Source of the DNA: Verrucomicrobiota bacterium
GTDB lineage: Bacteria; Verrucomicrobiota; Verrucomicrobiia; Opitutales; Opitutaceae
Direction: 5' to 3'
DNA length: 32,855 bases
Assembly (NCBI GenBank): GCA_016235555.1
Contig: JACRKC010000046.1
Location: 1 to 32,855 of the forward strand
The notes beneath the pieces are model-generated. The model ran no database searches and was not told where the DNA came from. It saw only the letters and a program-made list of their open reading frames with translations. Shown here piece by piece: positions 1-6,879 of the stretch. Numbering within the stretch: the stretch's first letter is position 1; each line of letters starts with the position of its first letter. Made by a program: the position numbers and the translations under genes.

Positions 1-103
1 GCGCCCGCGTCCCGCGGGCCGTCCTCGGCGTCCCGCCGAGGACTTCGGAGGTGTCGGCGAGACGCCGACACGAGCACCCGAGACGGGTGCGCTCCCCGAA
101 CCG
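1..103 (+). repeat. Family A multi-hairpin repeat, copy A1 (cut by window edge)
   Basis: Four consecutive perfect hairpins are visible, each with a 3-nt loop. GCCCGCG/CGCGGGC (3-9/13-19) has loop TCC. GTCCTCGGCG/CGCCGAGGAC (21-30/34-43) has loop TCC. GTGTCGGCG/CGCCGACAC (51-59/63-71) has loop AGA. GCACCCG/CGGGTGC (74-80/84-90) has loop AGA. The right terminal inverted repeat GCGCTCCCCGAACCGC follows at 89-104; the matching left one lies outside the window. Other copies are at 20205-20322 and 32751-32855 (inverted). It is non-coding, with no transposase nearby. Confidence 0.9.
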
Positions 104-113
104 CTGAACTTTT

Positions 114-139
114 GTCACTCTATTTCGCGAGACTCAGTA
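114..139 (-). repeat. Box D, copy 1
   Basis: A conserved 26-nt motif, on this strand GTCACTCTATTTCGCGAG followed by ACTCAGTA. It recurs beside family A copies at 20332-20356 and 32716-32741. It also occurs at 3302-3328 without any family A hairpin, so it is a separate or modular unit. Function unknown. Confidence 0.65.
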
Positions 140-156
140 AGCCATGATCGGCCGCA

Positions 157-177
157 CCTGGGGCAACTTCCCCCAGG
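157..177. repeat. Small palindrome CCTGGGG/CCCCAGG
   Basis: CCTGGGG (157-163) and CCCCAGG (171-177) can pair around a 7-nt loop. It resembles the CCCAGGGCAACGCCCTGGG-type hairpins at 29365-29550. No T-tract follows, so it is more likely an interspersed palindrome than a terminator. Confidence 0.5.
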
Positions 178-262
178 CTATTCCATTGCACGGAATTTCG
201 GCCGCAAGGTAAGCGGACGATTCGAGGGCCACCGATCAAGGGTCGAGGGAACGTCGGGGCGC

Positions 263-291
263 AAAAAAAGCGGGATGCCGGAGCATCCCGC
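263..291 (-). terminator. Rho-independent terminator of the RRM gene
   Basis: Read on the minus strand, a 9-bp perfect stem (GCGGGATGC/GCATCCCGC, 283-291 with 270-278) with a 4-nt loop is followed at once by seven T residues (269-263). It lies 38 bp after the stop codon of the RRM gene and is the clearest intrinsic terminator in the window. Confidence 0.9.
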
Positions 292-328
292 CTGAGAGTG
301 ATCGTTCGACGATCCGGCCGGGGCCGGA

Positions 329-652
329 TCAGTAACGGTTGTTGAACGCGCCGGCGCGGCGGTTCGGGCTGTTGAAGCTGCGGCCGCCACCGCCACCCAT
401 TTCTTCCTTGGGTTTGGCCTCGTTCACGTTGAGCGCGCGGCCGTCGAGGTCGGCGCCATTCATTTTTTCCGCGGCGACCTTGGCCTCCTCGGCGGTGCTG
501 AAGGTCACGAAGGCGAAGCCGCGCGGGCGGCCGGTCTCACGATCGTTGGCGATGTAGACGTCGGTCACGGAGCCGAATTGGCCGAAGGCGTCGCGGAGTT
601 CCGCTTCGCTGGTCTTGAACGACATATTGCCGACATAGAGTTTGGAGTTCAT
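329..652 (-). CDS. RRM-domain RNA-binding protein
   Basis: A 107-residue protein made of one RNA recognition motif plus a short tail. RNP2 is LYVGNM (residues 5-10) and RNP1 is RGFAFVTF (44-51), with the aromatic residues that stack on RNA bases present in both. After residue 85 comes a Gly run and a basic Arg/Asn-rich tail, as in the small glycine-rich RNA-binding proteins of cyanobacteria and many other bacteria. Such proteins are cytosolic, bind single-stranded RNA and are often induced by cold, but the target is not predictable from sequence. The gene is monocistronic: an intrinsic terminator follows and the next upstream gene on the strand is more than 200 bp away. The ATG at 652 has no obvious Shine-Dalgarno sequence. 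Family assignment is certain; physiological role is inference. Confidence 0.95.
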   Translation of the reverse strand: MNSKLYVGNMSFKTSEAELRDAFGQFGSVTDVYIANDRETGRPRGFAFVTFSTAEEAKVAAEKMNGADLDGRALNVNEAKPKEEMGGGGGRSFNSPNRRAGAFNNRY

Positions 653-863
653 GGATGATGTTTTCGTAGCCTGCGTCTGCTGTCAGCATGTTCCCGGGAA
701 TCGGGTTTCGAATCATCACCTGAACCTGAAGCTCACCTGAAGACTCACCAACTACTGCCACCTAACGTAAATACGAGCCGCCACCGTCGCTGGCCGCGGG
801 GGAAACGCAAGCGGCATCGCGCCGGAGCGCGAAGATTGTTTCCACCCGGGGCGGCGCGGGCGA

Positions 864-962
864 CTAACGTGCCTGCTTGGCGCGTTTGGCGGCCTTCTTC
901 TGCTGAGGCGATTTGGCCGGCGCTTTTTTGGTCTGCTTTTTCGAGTTATGGCTCTTGGACAT
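864..962 (-). CDS. Small lysine-rich basic protein (32 aa)
   Basis: A 32-residue peptide beginning MSKSHNSKKQTKKAPAKS and ending KRAKQAR, with about a third Lys/Arg and no hydrophobic segment. An in-frame upstream extension exists, but the ATG at 962 is preceded by AAGGA at 7-nt spacing, one of the few good ribosome binding sites in the window, so this start is preferred. Similar very short basic proteins with the pattern MxKSHxxKKxxKKxPAK are found in many bacteria, generally annotated as hypothetical. The charge suggests nucleic-acid or ribosome binding, but that is inference. No operon partner is evident. It is easily missed by gene finders because of its length. Confidence 0.65.
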   Translation of the reverse strand: MSKSHNSKKQTKKAPAKSPQQKKAAKRAKQAR

Positions 963-1310
963 GTGCTTCCTTGGTTTGGGTTGTGACTGACGAGAGGAGG
1001 AGCGGACGGCGCAACGGCCGCGGCGGCTCACGACGCGCGGCGGTGTTGCGGGCGCAAGGGCAGCGCGTGCACGAGGAACGTCCGGAGCCGCAGGGCGCGG
1101 CGCGTCCACGGGGCGTCGGACCGGTGCTCGCGCACGGTGACCGCGGCGGTGCGCCCGCTATCTGTCTTGCGATCGCCGCGGGGAGCCTTCGATTTCATGG
1201 AGGGTCAACGTCGCGCAGTTCCGGCGCGAACGCGACCTCGCAGCTCGGGCGGCGCGTCCGAAGTGGGCAAACGGTGGCTGGGCCACGCGCTTCGGGCGGT
1301 TATTTCCCGT
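963..1310. other. Intergenic stretch without a recognised gene
   Basis: 348 bp between the small basic protein and the dapF-like gene. A 56-codon minus-strand ORF (1028-1198, beginning MKSKAPRGDRKTD) is present but has no ribosome binding site and no recognisable motif, so it is not called. No strong palindromic repeat or promoter was seen. Confidence 0.5.
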
Positions 1311-2165
1311 TCACACCTTCACCGCGAACAACTCCGGGTGCATCGTGCCTTCGGCGACTTTGTTCACGGTGCCGGTCATGTTGATCGCGAAGCTGTCGCC
1401 GATCTCGATGCCGATCTGGCCGCCGGGCATGTGCACGGTGAGGCTGCGATCGACGAGGCCGAGGCGGTGGGCGACGGCGGCCGACGCGCTCGAGCTGCTG
1501 CCCGACGCGAGAGTGTAGCCGGCGCCGCGCTCCCAGATTTCGATGCGGATGTTGGCGCGGTCGAGGACTTGCAGGAACTGCACGTTGGTCTTGCGCGGGA
1601 AATTCGGGTGGGTTTCGAGGTGCGGGCCGTAGCGGTGCGCCAACTCGGGGGAGACTGCGGGCAGCGGGATCACGCAGTGGGGGTTGCCGATGGTCGCGGC
1701 GTGGTAGGTGAACTCGCGGTCGAGGATCGTGATTTTTTCGTTGAGCACTTCGCGGGGTGGGCCGGCGACGGGGATTTTTTCGGCGGAGAAACTCACGCTG
1801 CCCATCGCGATGGTGAGGAGTTTGCCGCCGTCCTTGATCGCAACCTGCACGTGGCCGCCGGGCGTCTCGACGGTGAAGTCCGGGTTTTTCACGAGCTGCT
1901 GGTCCCAGAGGTAGCGCGAGAAGATGCGCAGGCCGTTGCCGGATTTCTCGGCCTCGGAGCCGTCGGGATTGAAAATGCGCAGGCCGAATTCGCTCTGCTG
2001 CGACGGCAGCGGACCCCAAAGAATGCCATCGGAGCCGACGCCGAAGTTGCGGTGGCACACGACGCGGATCTGCTCGACGGTCGGCGCGGGTGCCCACGAG
2101 GGGAAATCGCGCGGATCGAGGACGATGTAGTCGTTGCCGAGGGCGTGGTATTTGTGGAAGCGCAT
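1311..2165 (-). CDS. DapF-like epimerase family protein with both catalytic Cys replaced by Ser
   Basis: A 284-residue member of the diaminopimelate epimerase family (PF01678, two pseudo-symmetric halves). DapF interconverts LL- and meso-diaminopimelate for peptidoglycan and lysine using two cysteine thiolates. Family hallmarks are intact: HALGNDYIVLD at residues 7-17, FNPDGSEAEKSGNG at 65-78, GNPHCV at 160-165 and ERGAGYTLASGS at 212-223. The two positions that carry catalytic Cys in DapF (Cys73 and Cys217 in Haemophilus influenzae) are both serine here, Ser75 and Ser221; the codons read TCC and TCG. The start at 2165 is chosen because the homologous region begins MRFHKYHALG; an upstream in-frame ATG adds 15 unrelated residues. 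The protein may be an inactive or re-purposed paralogue rather than the biosynthetic DapF. Family membership is firm; activity is unknown. Confidence 0.85.
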   Translation of the reverse strand: MRFHKYHALGNDYIVLDPRDFPSWAPAPTVEQIRVVCHRNFGVGSDGILWGPLPSQQSEFGLRIFNPDGSEAEKSGNGLRIFSRYLWDQQLVKNPDFTVETPGGHVQVAIKDGGKLLTIAMGSVSFSAEKIPVAGPPREVLNEKITILDREFTYHAATIGNPHCVIPLPAVSPELAHRYGPHLETHPNFPRKTNVQFLQVLDRANIRIEIWERGAGYTLASGSSSSASAAVAHRLGLVDRSLTVHMPGGQIGIEIGDSFAINMTGTVNKVAEGTMHPELFAVKV

Positions 2166-2313
2166 GGGAAAAGAACGGAGAGGAGAAACCACGAAACACC
2201 CGAAACACACGAAAAAAGTGGTGCGGTGCTTCAGCCCGGGTGTGACTCAAACTGATGTCAGGAGACGGCAAAAAAGCCTGCCCAAGGCACGCGCTCACCG
2301 GCGCCGGCTCGGC

Positions 2314-2389
2314 GTAGCGGTGGGCGTCCCTGCCCGCCGGTTCAGGACTTTCGCCCGATCCGTCGGCGGGCAGGGAGGCCCGCCGCTAC
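2314..2389. repeat. Palindrome GTAGCGG(T/C)GGGC type
   Basis: An imperfect palindrome of 76 bp. The left arm begins GTAGCGGTGGGCGTCCCTGC; the complement of the right arm begins GTAGCGGCGGGCCTCCCTGC. Arms of about 26 nt flank a short centre. It is the core of the nested cluster 2225-2620. Confidence 0.75.
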
Positions 2390-2519
2390 CACCGAGGCCT
2401 TCGAGCACTGACATCTGTTTGAGTTGCGCCGCTCCAGCCCGCACTGGTGATGGAGCGCGCGGTTCGAAGCGCGGGCTGATACCAATGGCTGCTGAAGAAT
2501 GGACTATTGGGTCGCGTGG

Positions 2520-2582
2520 GTAGGTCGGGGTTTATCGCCGACGCCTGCGGTCGGACGATGTCGGGCGTAAAGCCCGACCTAC
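2520..2582. repeat. Family C palindrome, copy C1
   Basis: Begins GTAGGTCGGGGTTTATCGCC and ends in CGTAAAGCCCGACCTAC, so the ends are inverted repeats. Related copies are at 3339-3400 and 20390-20435. Upstream lies an ATACCAATGGC leader (2480-2490) that is also present upstream of copy C3. Confidence 0.8.
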
Positions 2583-2623
2583 GATCATCCAAATCTCAAC
2601 AGCCGTTGGGCTGAAGCACCACG

Positions 2624-3298
2624 CTACAGAAAGGCGAGGGCGGTGCGCAGCGTGTCCTTCGCGCCGGATTCGAGATTCGCGCCATGGCTGAGCACGAGGC
2701 GATCGAAGTCCCACGCGAAGAGGTGAGCGAGCGACCCGCGGAGCGCGGCCCGGTCCTTGATCGTGGTCTGCAGCAGGCGCGAGACGGCGAACCGGCAGTA
2801 GCAGCCGTTGAGGCGCAGGAGGACGCGACTCAAGAGCGGCATGTCGGGTCCGAGGTTGAAGACCAGGTCTGTGAGGATGAGCGTGCGACTCGGGCGGTGG
2901 AGGAACGCGACTTCGTTGAGCCGCGGCATCCCGCGCAGCAGGTGCTGGTCGAGCAGGCCGGCCCAGGCGGGGTGGGGCGTGTCGCCGAGCGCGTCGGTGA
3001 ATTTCAGGTCGGGCCGGAATCTCGCGAAGCCGCGGGCGCCATGAAAGCGCGCCTCCGGATAAGCGGTGAACCACGCCTCGAGATAGGTGTCGTGCACGCA
3101 GTTCGGCGCGACGACGTGGCCGACCGGCCCGAATTGCGCGAGCGTCGCCCCGAGTTCCGTGGAGTAGGCGACGGGCGAGTGCACCCAGAGCGAACCGTCA
3201 GCGAGTCGCGCGACGGTCATGCGGTGCCCGAGCGACATGCCGAGCACGGTGAGCGGCGCGTCGAGTTCCCAGAGGTCAGGGGCGAGGGGAGCGAGCAT
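2624..3298 (-). CDS. DUF4336 domain protein
   Basis: A 224-residue soluble protein matching the DUF4336 family by its pattern: LWELDAPLTVLGMSLGHRMT near the N-terminus, a central TLILTDLVFNL segment, and a C-terminal LVLSHGANLESGAKDTLRTA. The family is distantly related to metallo-beta-lactamase-fold proteins (the PNCVHDTYLEAW and LSHG segments occupy positions of metal-binding motifs), but the complete HxHxDH motif is absent, so hydrolase activity cannot be asserted. No signal peptide. The ATG at 3298 is preferred over a TTG two codons upstream; neither has a clear Shine-Dalgarno. Box D lies immediately upstream, so it occupies the 5' leader. The product of the family has no established role. 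Confidence 0.8.
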   Translation of the reverse strand: MLAPLAPDLWELDAPLTVLGMSLGHRMTVARLADGSLWVHSPVAYSTELGATLAQFGPVGHVVAPNCVHDTYLEAWFTAYPEARFHGARGFARFRPDLKFTDALGDTPHPAWAGLLDQHLLRGMPRLNEVAFLHRPSRTLILTDLVFNLGPDMPLLSRVLLRLNGCYCRFAVSRLLQTTIKDRAALRGSLAHLFAWDFDRLVLSHGANLESGAKDTLRTALAFL

Positions 3299-3301
3299 GG
3301 T

Positions 3302-3328
3302 CAACTGAGGTTCGCAAAATAAGGTGAC
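3302..3328 (+). repeat. Box D, isolated copy
   Basis: AACTGAGGTTCGCAAAATAA followed by GGTGAC matches CTACTGAGCCTCGCGAAATA plus GGGTGAC at 32716-32741. Here it stands without family A hairpins, directly upstream of the DUF4336 start codon and 11 bp from palindrome C2. It could be regulatory or a repeat fragment. Confidence 0.6.
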
Positions 3329-3338
3329 GACGGCGGCG

Positions 3339-3400
3339 GTAGGTCGGGGTTTATCCCCGACAGGTATTTCGCAGGATGTCGGGCGTAAAGCCCGCCCTAC
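3339..3400. repeat. Family C palindrome, copy C2
   Basis: Begins GTAGGTCGGGGTTTATCCCC and ends with CGTAAAGCCCGCCCTAC. Its last bases (3397-3399, CTA on plus, TAG on minus) form the stop codon of the 499-residue gene, so the repeat abuts or has replaced the natural gene end. Confidence 0.85.
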
Positions 3401-4896
3401 TGGGCAGCGGCGACAGGCGGCGGCGCGTAACCGAAGAGCCGGCGTTTCTTGATCGCGGAGACGACGACGTCGGGGACCATTTTTTCCCAGGAGGCGTCGC
3501 CTTCCTTGATGCGGCGCAGCACGTCGCGCGAGAAGATGCCGAGGTAGGCCGCGTCAAAACCGACGATGCACTCGATGTAGTGATTTTCGAGCAGGTGGCT
3601 GTAGAGGTTGCGCAGGTGGTCGGCGACGTGGACGTTTTTCGCGTTGATGAGCACGTTAGACGCGAACGCGTGGGTGATCACCGAGGCGTGGGTCGTCGAG
3701 CTCGTGCCGCCGACGAGGTATTTGTCGTAGGCCTCCTGCCGCATCGGATAGATGTAGAGGCGCACGGCATGGCGGAACATCCGCCCGAACGATTCGAGAA
3801 TGCCACCGTCGAGGTGCTCGTAGTATTTCTCGTTGAAGATCTCGAGGAGGTTGTTGATGCCGAGCGCGACGCCGATCATCTCCTTCGTGAAGCGGCGGAA
3901 ATACGAGGTGAGGCGGTAGTATTCCGAGTAGTTCGAGATCAGCACGGTGAACCCGATGTCGCCGAGCAGGTCGACGCGGGCGAGGAAGTCGCGGGCATCG
4001 AGTTCGCCGTCGGAGAGTAGGTTGTTCATCGTGATCTCCATCAGCACGACGACCTCCTTGCCTTTGACCGGCGGCTCCTGGACGAACTGCGCGGTGGCGC
4101 AGTTGAGCATGTCGACGTTGACGTGGGTGACCGGCCGGAAGCTGCCGCGCTCGACGAGGATCGCCTTGTTGTAGAGCACCTCGGACGGCTGGAGCACCTC
4201 GCCGCCGGGGCCGAACATCACGGCGTTGGTGAGGCCGAGCTGCACGAGGTAGAGCGACATCAGGCGGTTGTCGATGTGCGCAAACGCCGGGCCGCTGAAC
4301 TTCAACATGTCCACTTCGAGGCGGCTGGCGCCGACATTGTCGACGAGCGACTCGATGAGGCTGCGCGGGTTCTCGCGCAGGTGAAACGCCCCGTAGATCA
4401 GATTCACGCCGACGATGCCGAGCGCCTCCTGTTGCTGGACGACGTCCTTGTCCCACATGCGCACGTGGGCGACGATCTCGCTCGGCTCGGCGCCGGGTTG
4501 GTCCTGAAAGCGGATGCCCATCCAGCCGTGGGCCTCGCTGGCCGCGCGTTTCTGGCTGCGGGTGGTGACGGTGTCGGCGAACACGAAAAACGTCGTGCGG
4601 TCGCCGCGCTTGGCCGCGAGGCGTTCGAGCAGCAGGCGGTATTCGTGCTCGAGCATCAGGCTGAGCCGCTCGCGCGAGACGTAGCGCGGGGCCTTGCCGT
4701 AGATGGCGTCGCTGAACGTCATGTCGTAGGCCGAGATCGTCTTGGCGATCGTGCCCGAGGCGCTGCCGGCCTGGAAAAACTGGCGCGCGACCTCCTGCCC
4801 GGCGCCGATCTCGGCGAACGTGCCATAGATGGGCTCGGTCAGATTGATCGTGAGCGCTTTGCGGTTGGTGGTGAGCAGTTCTTTTTGCTCGCTCAT
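3397..4896 (-). CDS. Conserved protein of unknown function (499 aa)
   Basis: I recognise this as a conserved bacterial family but not its function. Similar sequences, as I recall, carry conflicting names in databases (TonB-dependent receptor, nicotinate-nucleotide adenylyltransferase). The sequence has no signal peptide, no membrane segment and no beta-barrel character, so a cytosolic protein is expected and the receptor name looks wrong. The N-terminal block LTEPIYGTFAEIGAGQEVAR and following AYDMTFSDAIYG are the most motif-like parts. Later blocks include EAHGWMGIRFQ, LVDNVGASRLEVDMLKFSGP and a Tyr-rich ISNYSEYYRL region. The ATG at 4896 is used because the upstream extension (MRRAGARLAS) is not conserved-looking. 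The stop codon lies in repeat C2, and the last residues (PPPVAAAQ) are low complexity. The gene is divergent from sppA across 162 bp. Confidence 0.85.
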   Translation of the reverse strand: MSEQKELLTTNRKALTINLTEPIYGTFAEIGAGQEVARQFFQAGSASGTIAKTISAYDMTFSDAIYGKAPRYVSRERLSLMLEHEYRLLLERLAAKRGDRTTFFVFADTVTTRSQKRAASEAHGWMGIRFQDQPGAEPSEIVAHVRMWDKDVVQQQEALGIVGVNLIYGAFHLRENPRSLIESLVDNVGASRLEVDMLKFSGPAFAHIDNRLMSLYLVQLGLTNAVMFGPGGEVLQPSEVLYNKAILVERGSFRPVTHVNVDMLNCATAQFVQEPPVKGKEVVVLMEITMNNLLSDGELDARDFLARVDLLGDIGFTVLISNYSEYYRLTSYFRRFTKEMIGVALGINNLLEIFNEKYYEHLDGGILESFGRMFRHAVRLYIYPMRQEAYDKYLVGGTSSTTHASVITHAFASNVLINAKNVHVADHLRNLYSHLLENHYIECIVGFDAAYLGIFSRDVLRRIKEGDASWEKMVPDVVVSAIKKRRLFGYAPPPVAAAQ

Positions 4897-5006
4897 GGTG
4901 ACGGACGCTAGCCGCGCGCCGGCCCGACGCAACAGGTGAGTGGCGCCGGACGTGACGGATAAGCGAAACTATCGGCACCGGCGTCCACCACTTGAGGTGC
5001 TAATGA

Positions 5007-5038
5007 CCGCTTTCGACTGGAGGAACCGGGGAAAGCGG
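5007..5038 (+). promoter_or_regulatory. Hairpin in the sppA leader
   Basis: CCGCTTTC (5007-5014) and GAAAGCGG (5031-5038) are perfect 8-bp complements ending 20 bp before the sppA start codon. If transcribed, the hairpin would lie in the 5' leader and could influence translation. It may also be chance; no T-tract follows. Confidence 0.3.
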
Positions 5039-5058
5039 CTACGGTCCGCGCCACACTC

Positions 5059-6879
5059 ATGCGGAATTTCCTGACCTCCCTGCTTGGCGCGCTGGTGGCT
5101 TTGATCGTGTTCAGCGGCGGCGCGCTGCTGTTGTTCATCCTCCTCATCGCCGGCATCGCGGCGATGAGCGGCGACAAGGGGCCGCCGTCCATCGAGAAGG
5201 GGTCGTATCTGGTCTTCGATCTCTCGACCAACCTCACCGATGCGCCGCCGCCGATCGACTTCGGCGCGATGGGCGGGCACGACGACACGTTGCAGGTGCG
5301 CACTGCGACGCGCGCGCTTCACGCCGCCGCCAAGGATGACCGCATCGCGGGCGTCTTCATCGCCGGCGATTTGCGGCCGGCGCAGTTCGGCTCGGGTTAC
5401 GCCGCGTTGAAAGAGGTGCGTGCGGCACTCGAGGCGTTCAAGGCCTCGGGCAAACCCATCCGCGCCTACCTCACGCAGTCGACGACGAAGGGCTACTACC
5501 TCGCGTCGACTGCCACCGAACTCGCGATGGACCCCTACGGACTCCTGCTCATGCCCGGGCTTGCGAGCGAGCCGATGTATTATGCGGGCGCGTTCGAGAA
5601 ATATGGCGTCGGTGTGCAGGTGACGCGCGTCGGCAAATACAAGTCCGCGATCGAGCCATTTACGCGCAAGGAGATGAGCCCCGAGAGCCGCGAGCAGATG
5701 CAGAAACTGCTCGACGACGTGTGGGCGGGCGTCGTCGGTGACATTGCGGCCAGCCGCAAGCTCGCGCCGAACGACGTGCAGGCGGTCGTCGATGCCGAGG
5801 GGCTGATTCGCGCTGAGGCGGCGAAGACGGCCAGACTCGTTGACCGCGTGGCGTATCGCGACGAAATCTTCGACGAGCTCAAGGCCAAGACCGGCCGCGC
5901 CGGCTCGAAACAGCCGTTCAAGCAGATCGCCATCGCGGACTACGCCCGGCAGGCGAAGGACGATTCCGGCGTGGCGTCGGTCGGCGGCAAGACGCCCGTG
6001 TTCGGCGGTGGCGGCAAGATCGCGGTCGTTTACGCCGAGGGTGAGATCGTCGATGGCGAAGGGGATTTTGGTGAAGTGGGCGGTTCGAAATTCTCCCGCG
6101 AGCTGCGGAAGCTCCGGCAGGATGGCGACGTGAAGGCCGTCGTGCTCCGCGTCAACAGTCCCGGTGGCAGCGCCACCGCGGCCGAGACGATCCAGCGGGA
6201 GATCCGGCTCATGAAAAAGGTGAAGCCGATCGTCGTGTCGATGGGCACCTACGCGGCGTCGGGCGGTTACTGGATCGCCGCCTACGGCGACAAAATCTTC
6301 GCCGAGCCGACGACGATCACGGGATCGATCGGGGTGTTCGGCGTGCAGTTCGACGTGAAGAAGCTGGCGAACAATTTCGGACTGACGTTCGACAGCGTGA
6401 AGACCGGGAAATTCGCCGACGCCGTGACCATCTCCCGGCCGAAGACCGAGGACGAGATGGCGGTGTTCCAGCGGTTGGTGGATTGGATTTACGGCGAGTT
6501 CATCGGCAAAGTCGCGGAGGGACGAAAGCTCGAGAAGGACGAGGTGGAGCGCATCGCGCAGGGGCGCGTGTGGTCGGGCGCCGAGGCGAAGAAACTCGGC
6601 CTCGTCGACGAAATCGGCGGCCTCGAAGCCGCGATCGCGCATGCCGCGCAGAAAGCGAATCTGGGCTCCAGCTACCGGGTGATCGAGATCCCACGTTCGA
6701 AGGAACTGGTCGAAGCCATCCAGGAAATCCTGGAAAAGGTCCGGCCCGGCAACGCGCGCGTGCGCGGCCTCACCCAGCAGGTGGCCGAGCGCGTCGAGGC
6801 GGAATTGAAAATGCTCCGCTCCTTCAACGATCCGCAGGGCCTCTATGCCCGGTTGCCGCTCAACCTCTCGATTCGATGA
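5059..6879 (+). CDS. sppA: Signal peptide peptidase SppA, 67K type
   Basis: A 606-residue inner-membrane serine protease that degrades cleaved signal peptides. An N-terminal hydrophobic anchor spans about residues 5-36, followed by two tandem ClpP-like S49 domains, the duplicated 67K architecture of Escherichia coli SppA. The catalytic lysine is Lys195 in YKSAIEP of the first domain. The nucleophile is Ser401 in TYAASGGYWIAA of the second domain, followed by the typical TGSIGVFG. The signature RVNSPGGSATAAE (364-376) is also present. The length is normal for the family. No Shine-Dalgarno is seen before the ATG. The stop codon overlaps the ATG of sufT (ATGA), so the two are probably translated together. 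Assignment is secure. Confidence 0.96.
   Translation: MRNFLTSLLGALVALIVFSGGALLLFILLIAGIAAMSGDKGPPSIEKGSYLVFDLSTNLTDAPPPIDFGAMGGHDDTLQVRTATRALHAAAKDDRIAGVFIAGDLRPAQFGSGYAALKEVRAALEAFKASGKPIRAYLTQSTTKGYYLASTATELAMDPYGLLLMPGLASEPMYYAGAFEKYGVGVQVTRVGKYKSAIEPFTRKEMSPESREQMQKLLDDVWAGVVGDIAASRKLAPNDVQAVVDAEGLIRAEAAKTARLVDRVAYRDEIFDELKAKTGRAGSKQPFKQIAIADYARQAKDDSGVASVGGKTPVFGGGGKIAVVYAEGEIVDGEGDFGEVGGSKFSRELRKLRQDGDVKAVVLRVNSPGGSATAAETIQREIRLMKKVKPIVVSMGTYAASGGYWIAAYGDKIFAEPTTITGSIGVFGVQFDVKKLANNFGLTFDSVKTGKFADAVTISRPKTEDEMAVFQRLVDWIYGEFIGKVAEGRKLEKDEVERIAQGRVWSGAEAKKLGLVDEIGGLEAAIAHAAQKANLGSSYRVIEIPRSKELVEAIQEILEKVRPGNARVRGLTQQVAERVEAELKMLRSFNDPQGLYARLPLNLSIR

Larger units (their letters stand above)
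2225..2620. repeat. Nested inverted-repeat cluster
   Basis: The gap between the dapF-like and DUF4336 genes is a nest of inverted repeats. The outer pair is GGTGCTTCAGCCC (2225-2237) with its exact complement at 2608-2620. Inside it, TGACTCAAACTGATGTCAG (2243-2261) pairs with 2408-2426 at 16 of 19 positions. Inside that lies the palindrome 2314-2389. Palindrome C1 (2520-2582) sits between the inner and outer right arms. The motif TGATACCAATGG occurs at 2478-2489. No ORF with recognisable content is present. Confidence 0.75.

Noticed and set aside
1028-1198. 56-codon minus-strand ORF in the gap before the dapF-like gene
   Set aside because: No ribosome binding site, Arg-rich composition as expected for random G+C-rich sequence, and no recognised motif.
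1300-2298. Long minus-strand ORF (332 codons) overlapping the dapF-like gene
   Set aside because: Arg/Pro-rich shadow in another frame; the dapF-like frame has clear family motifs.
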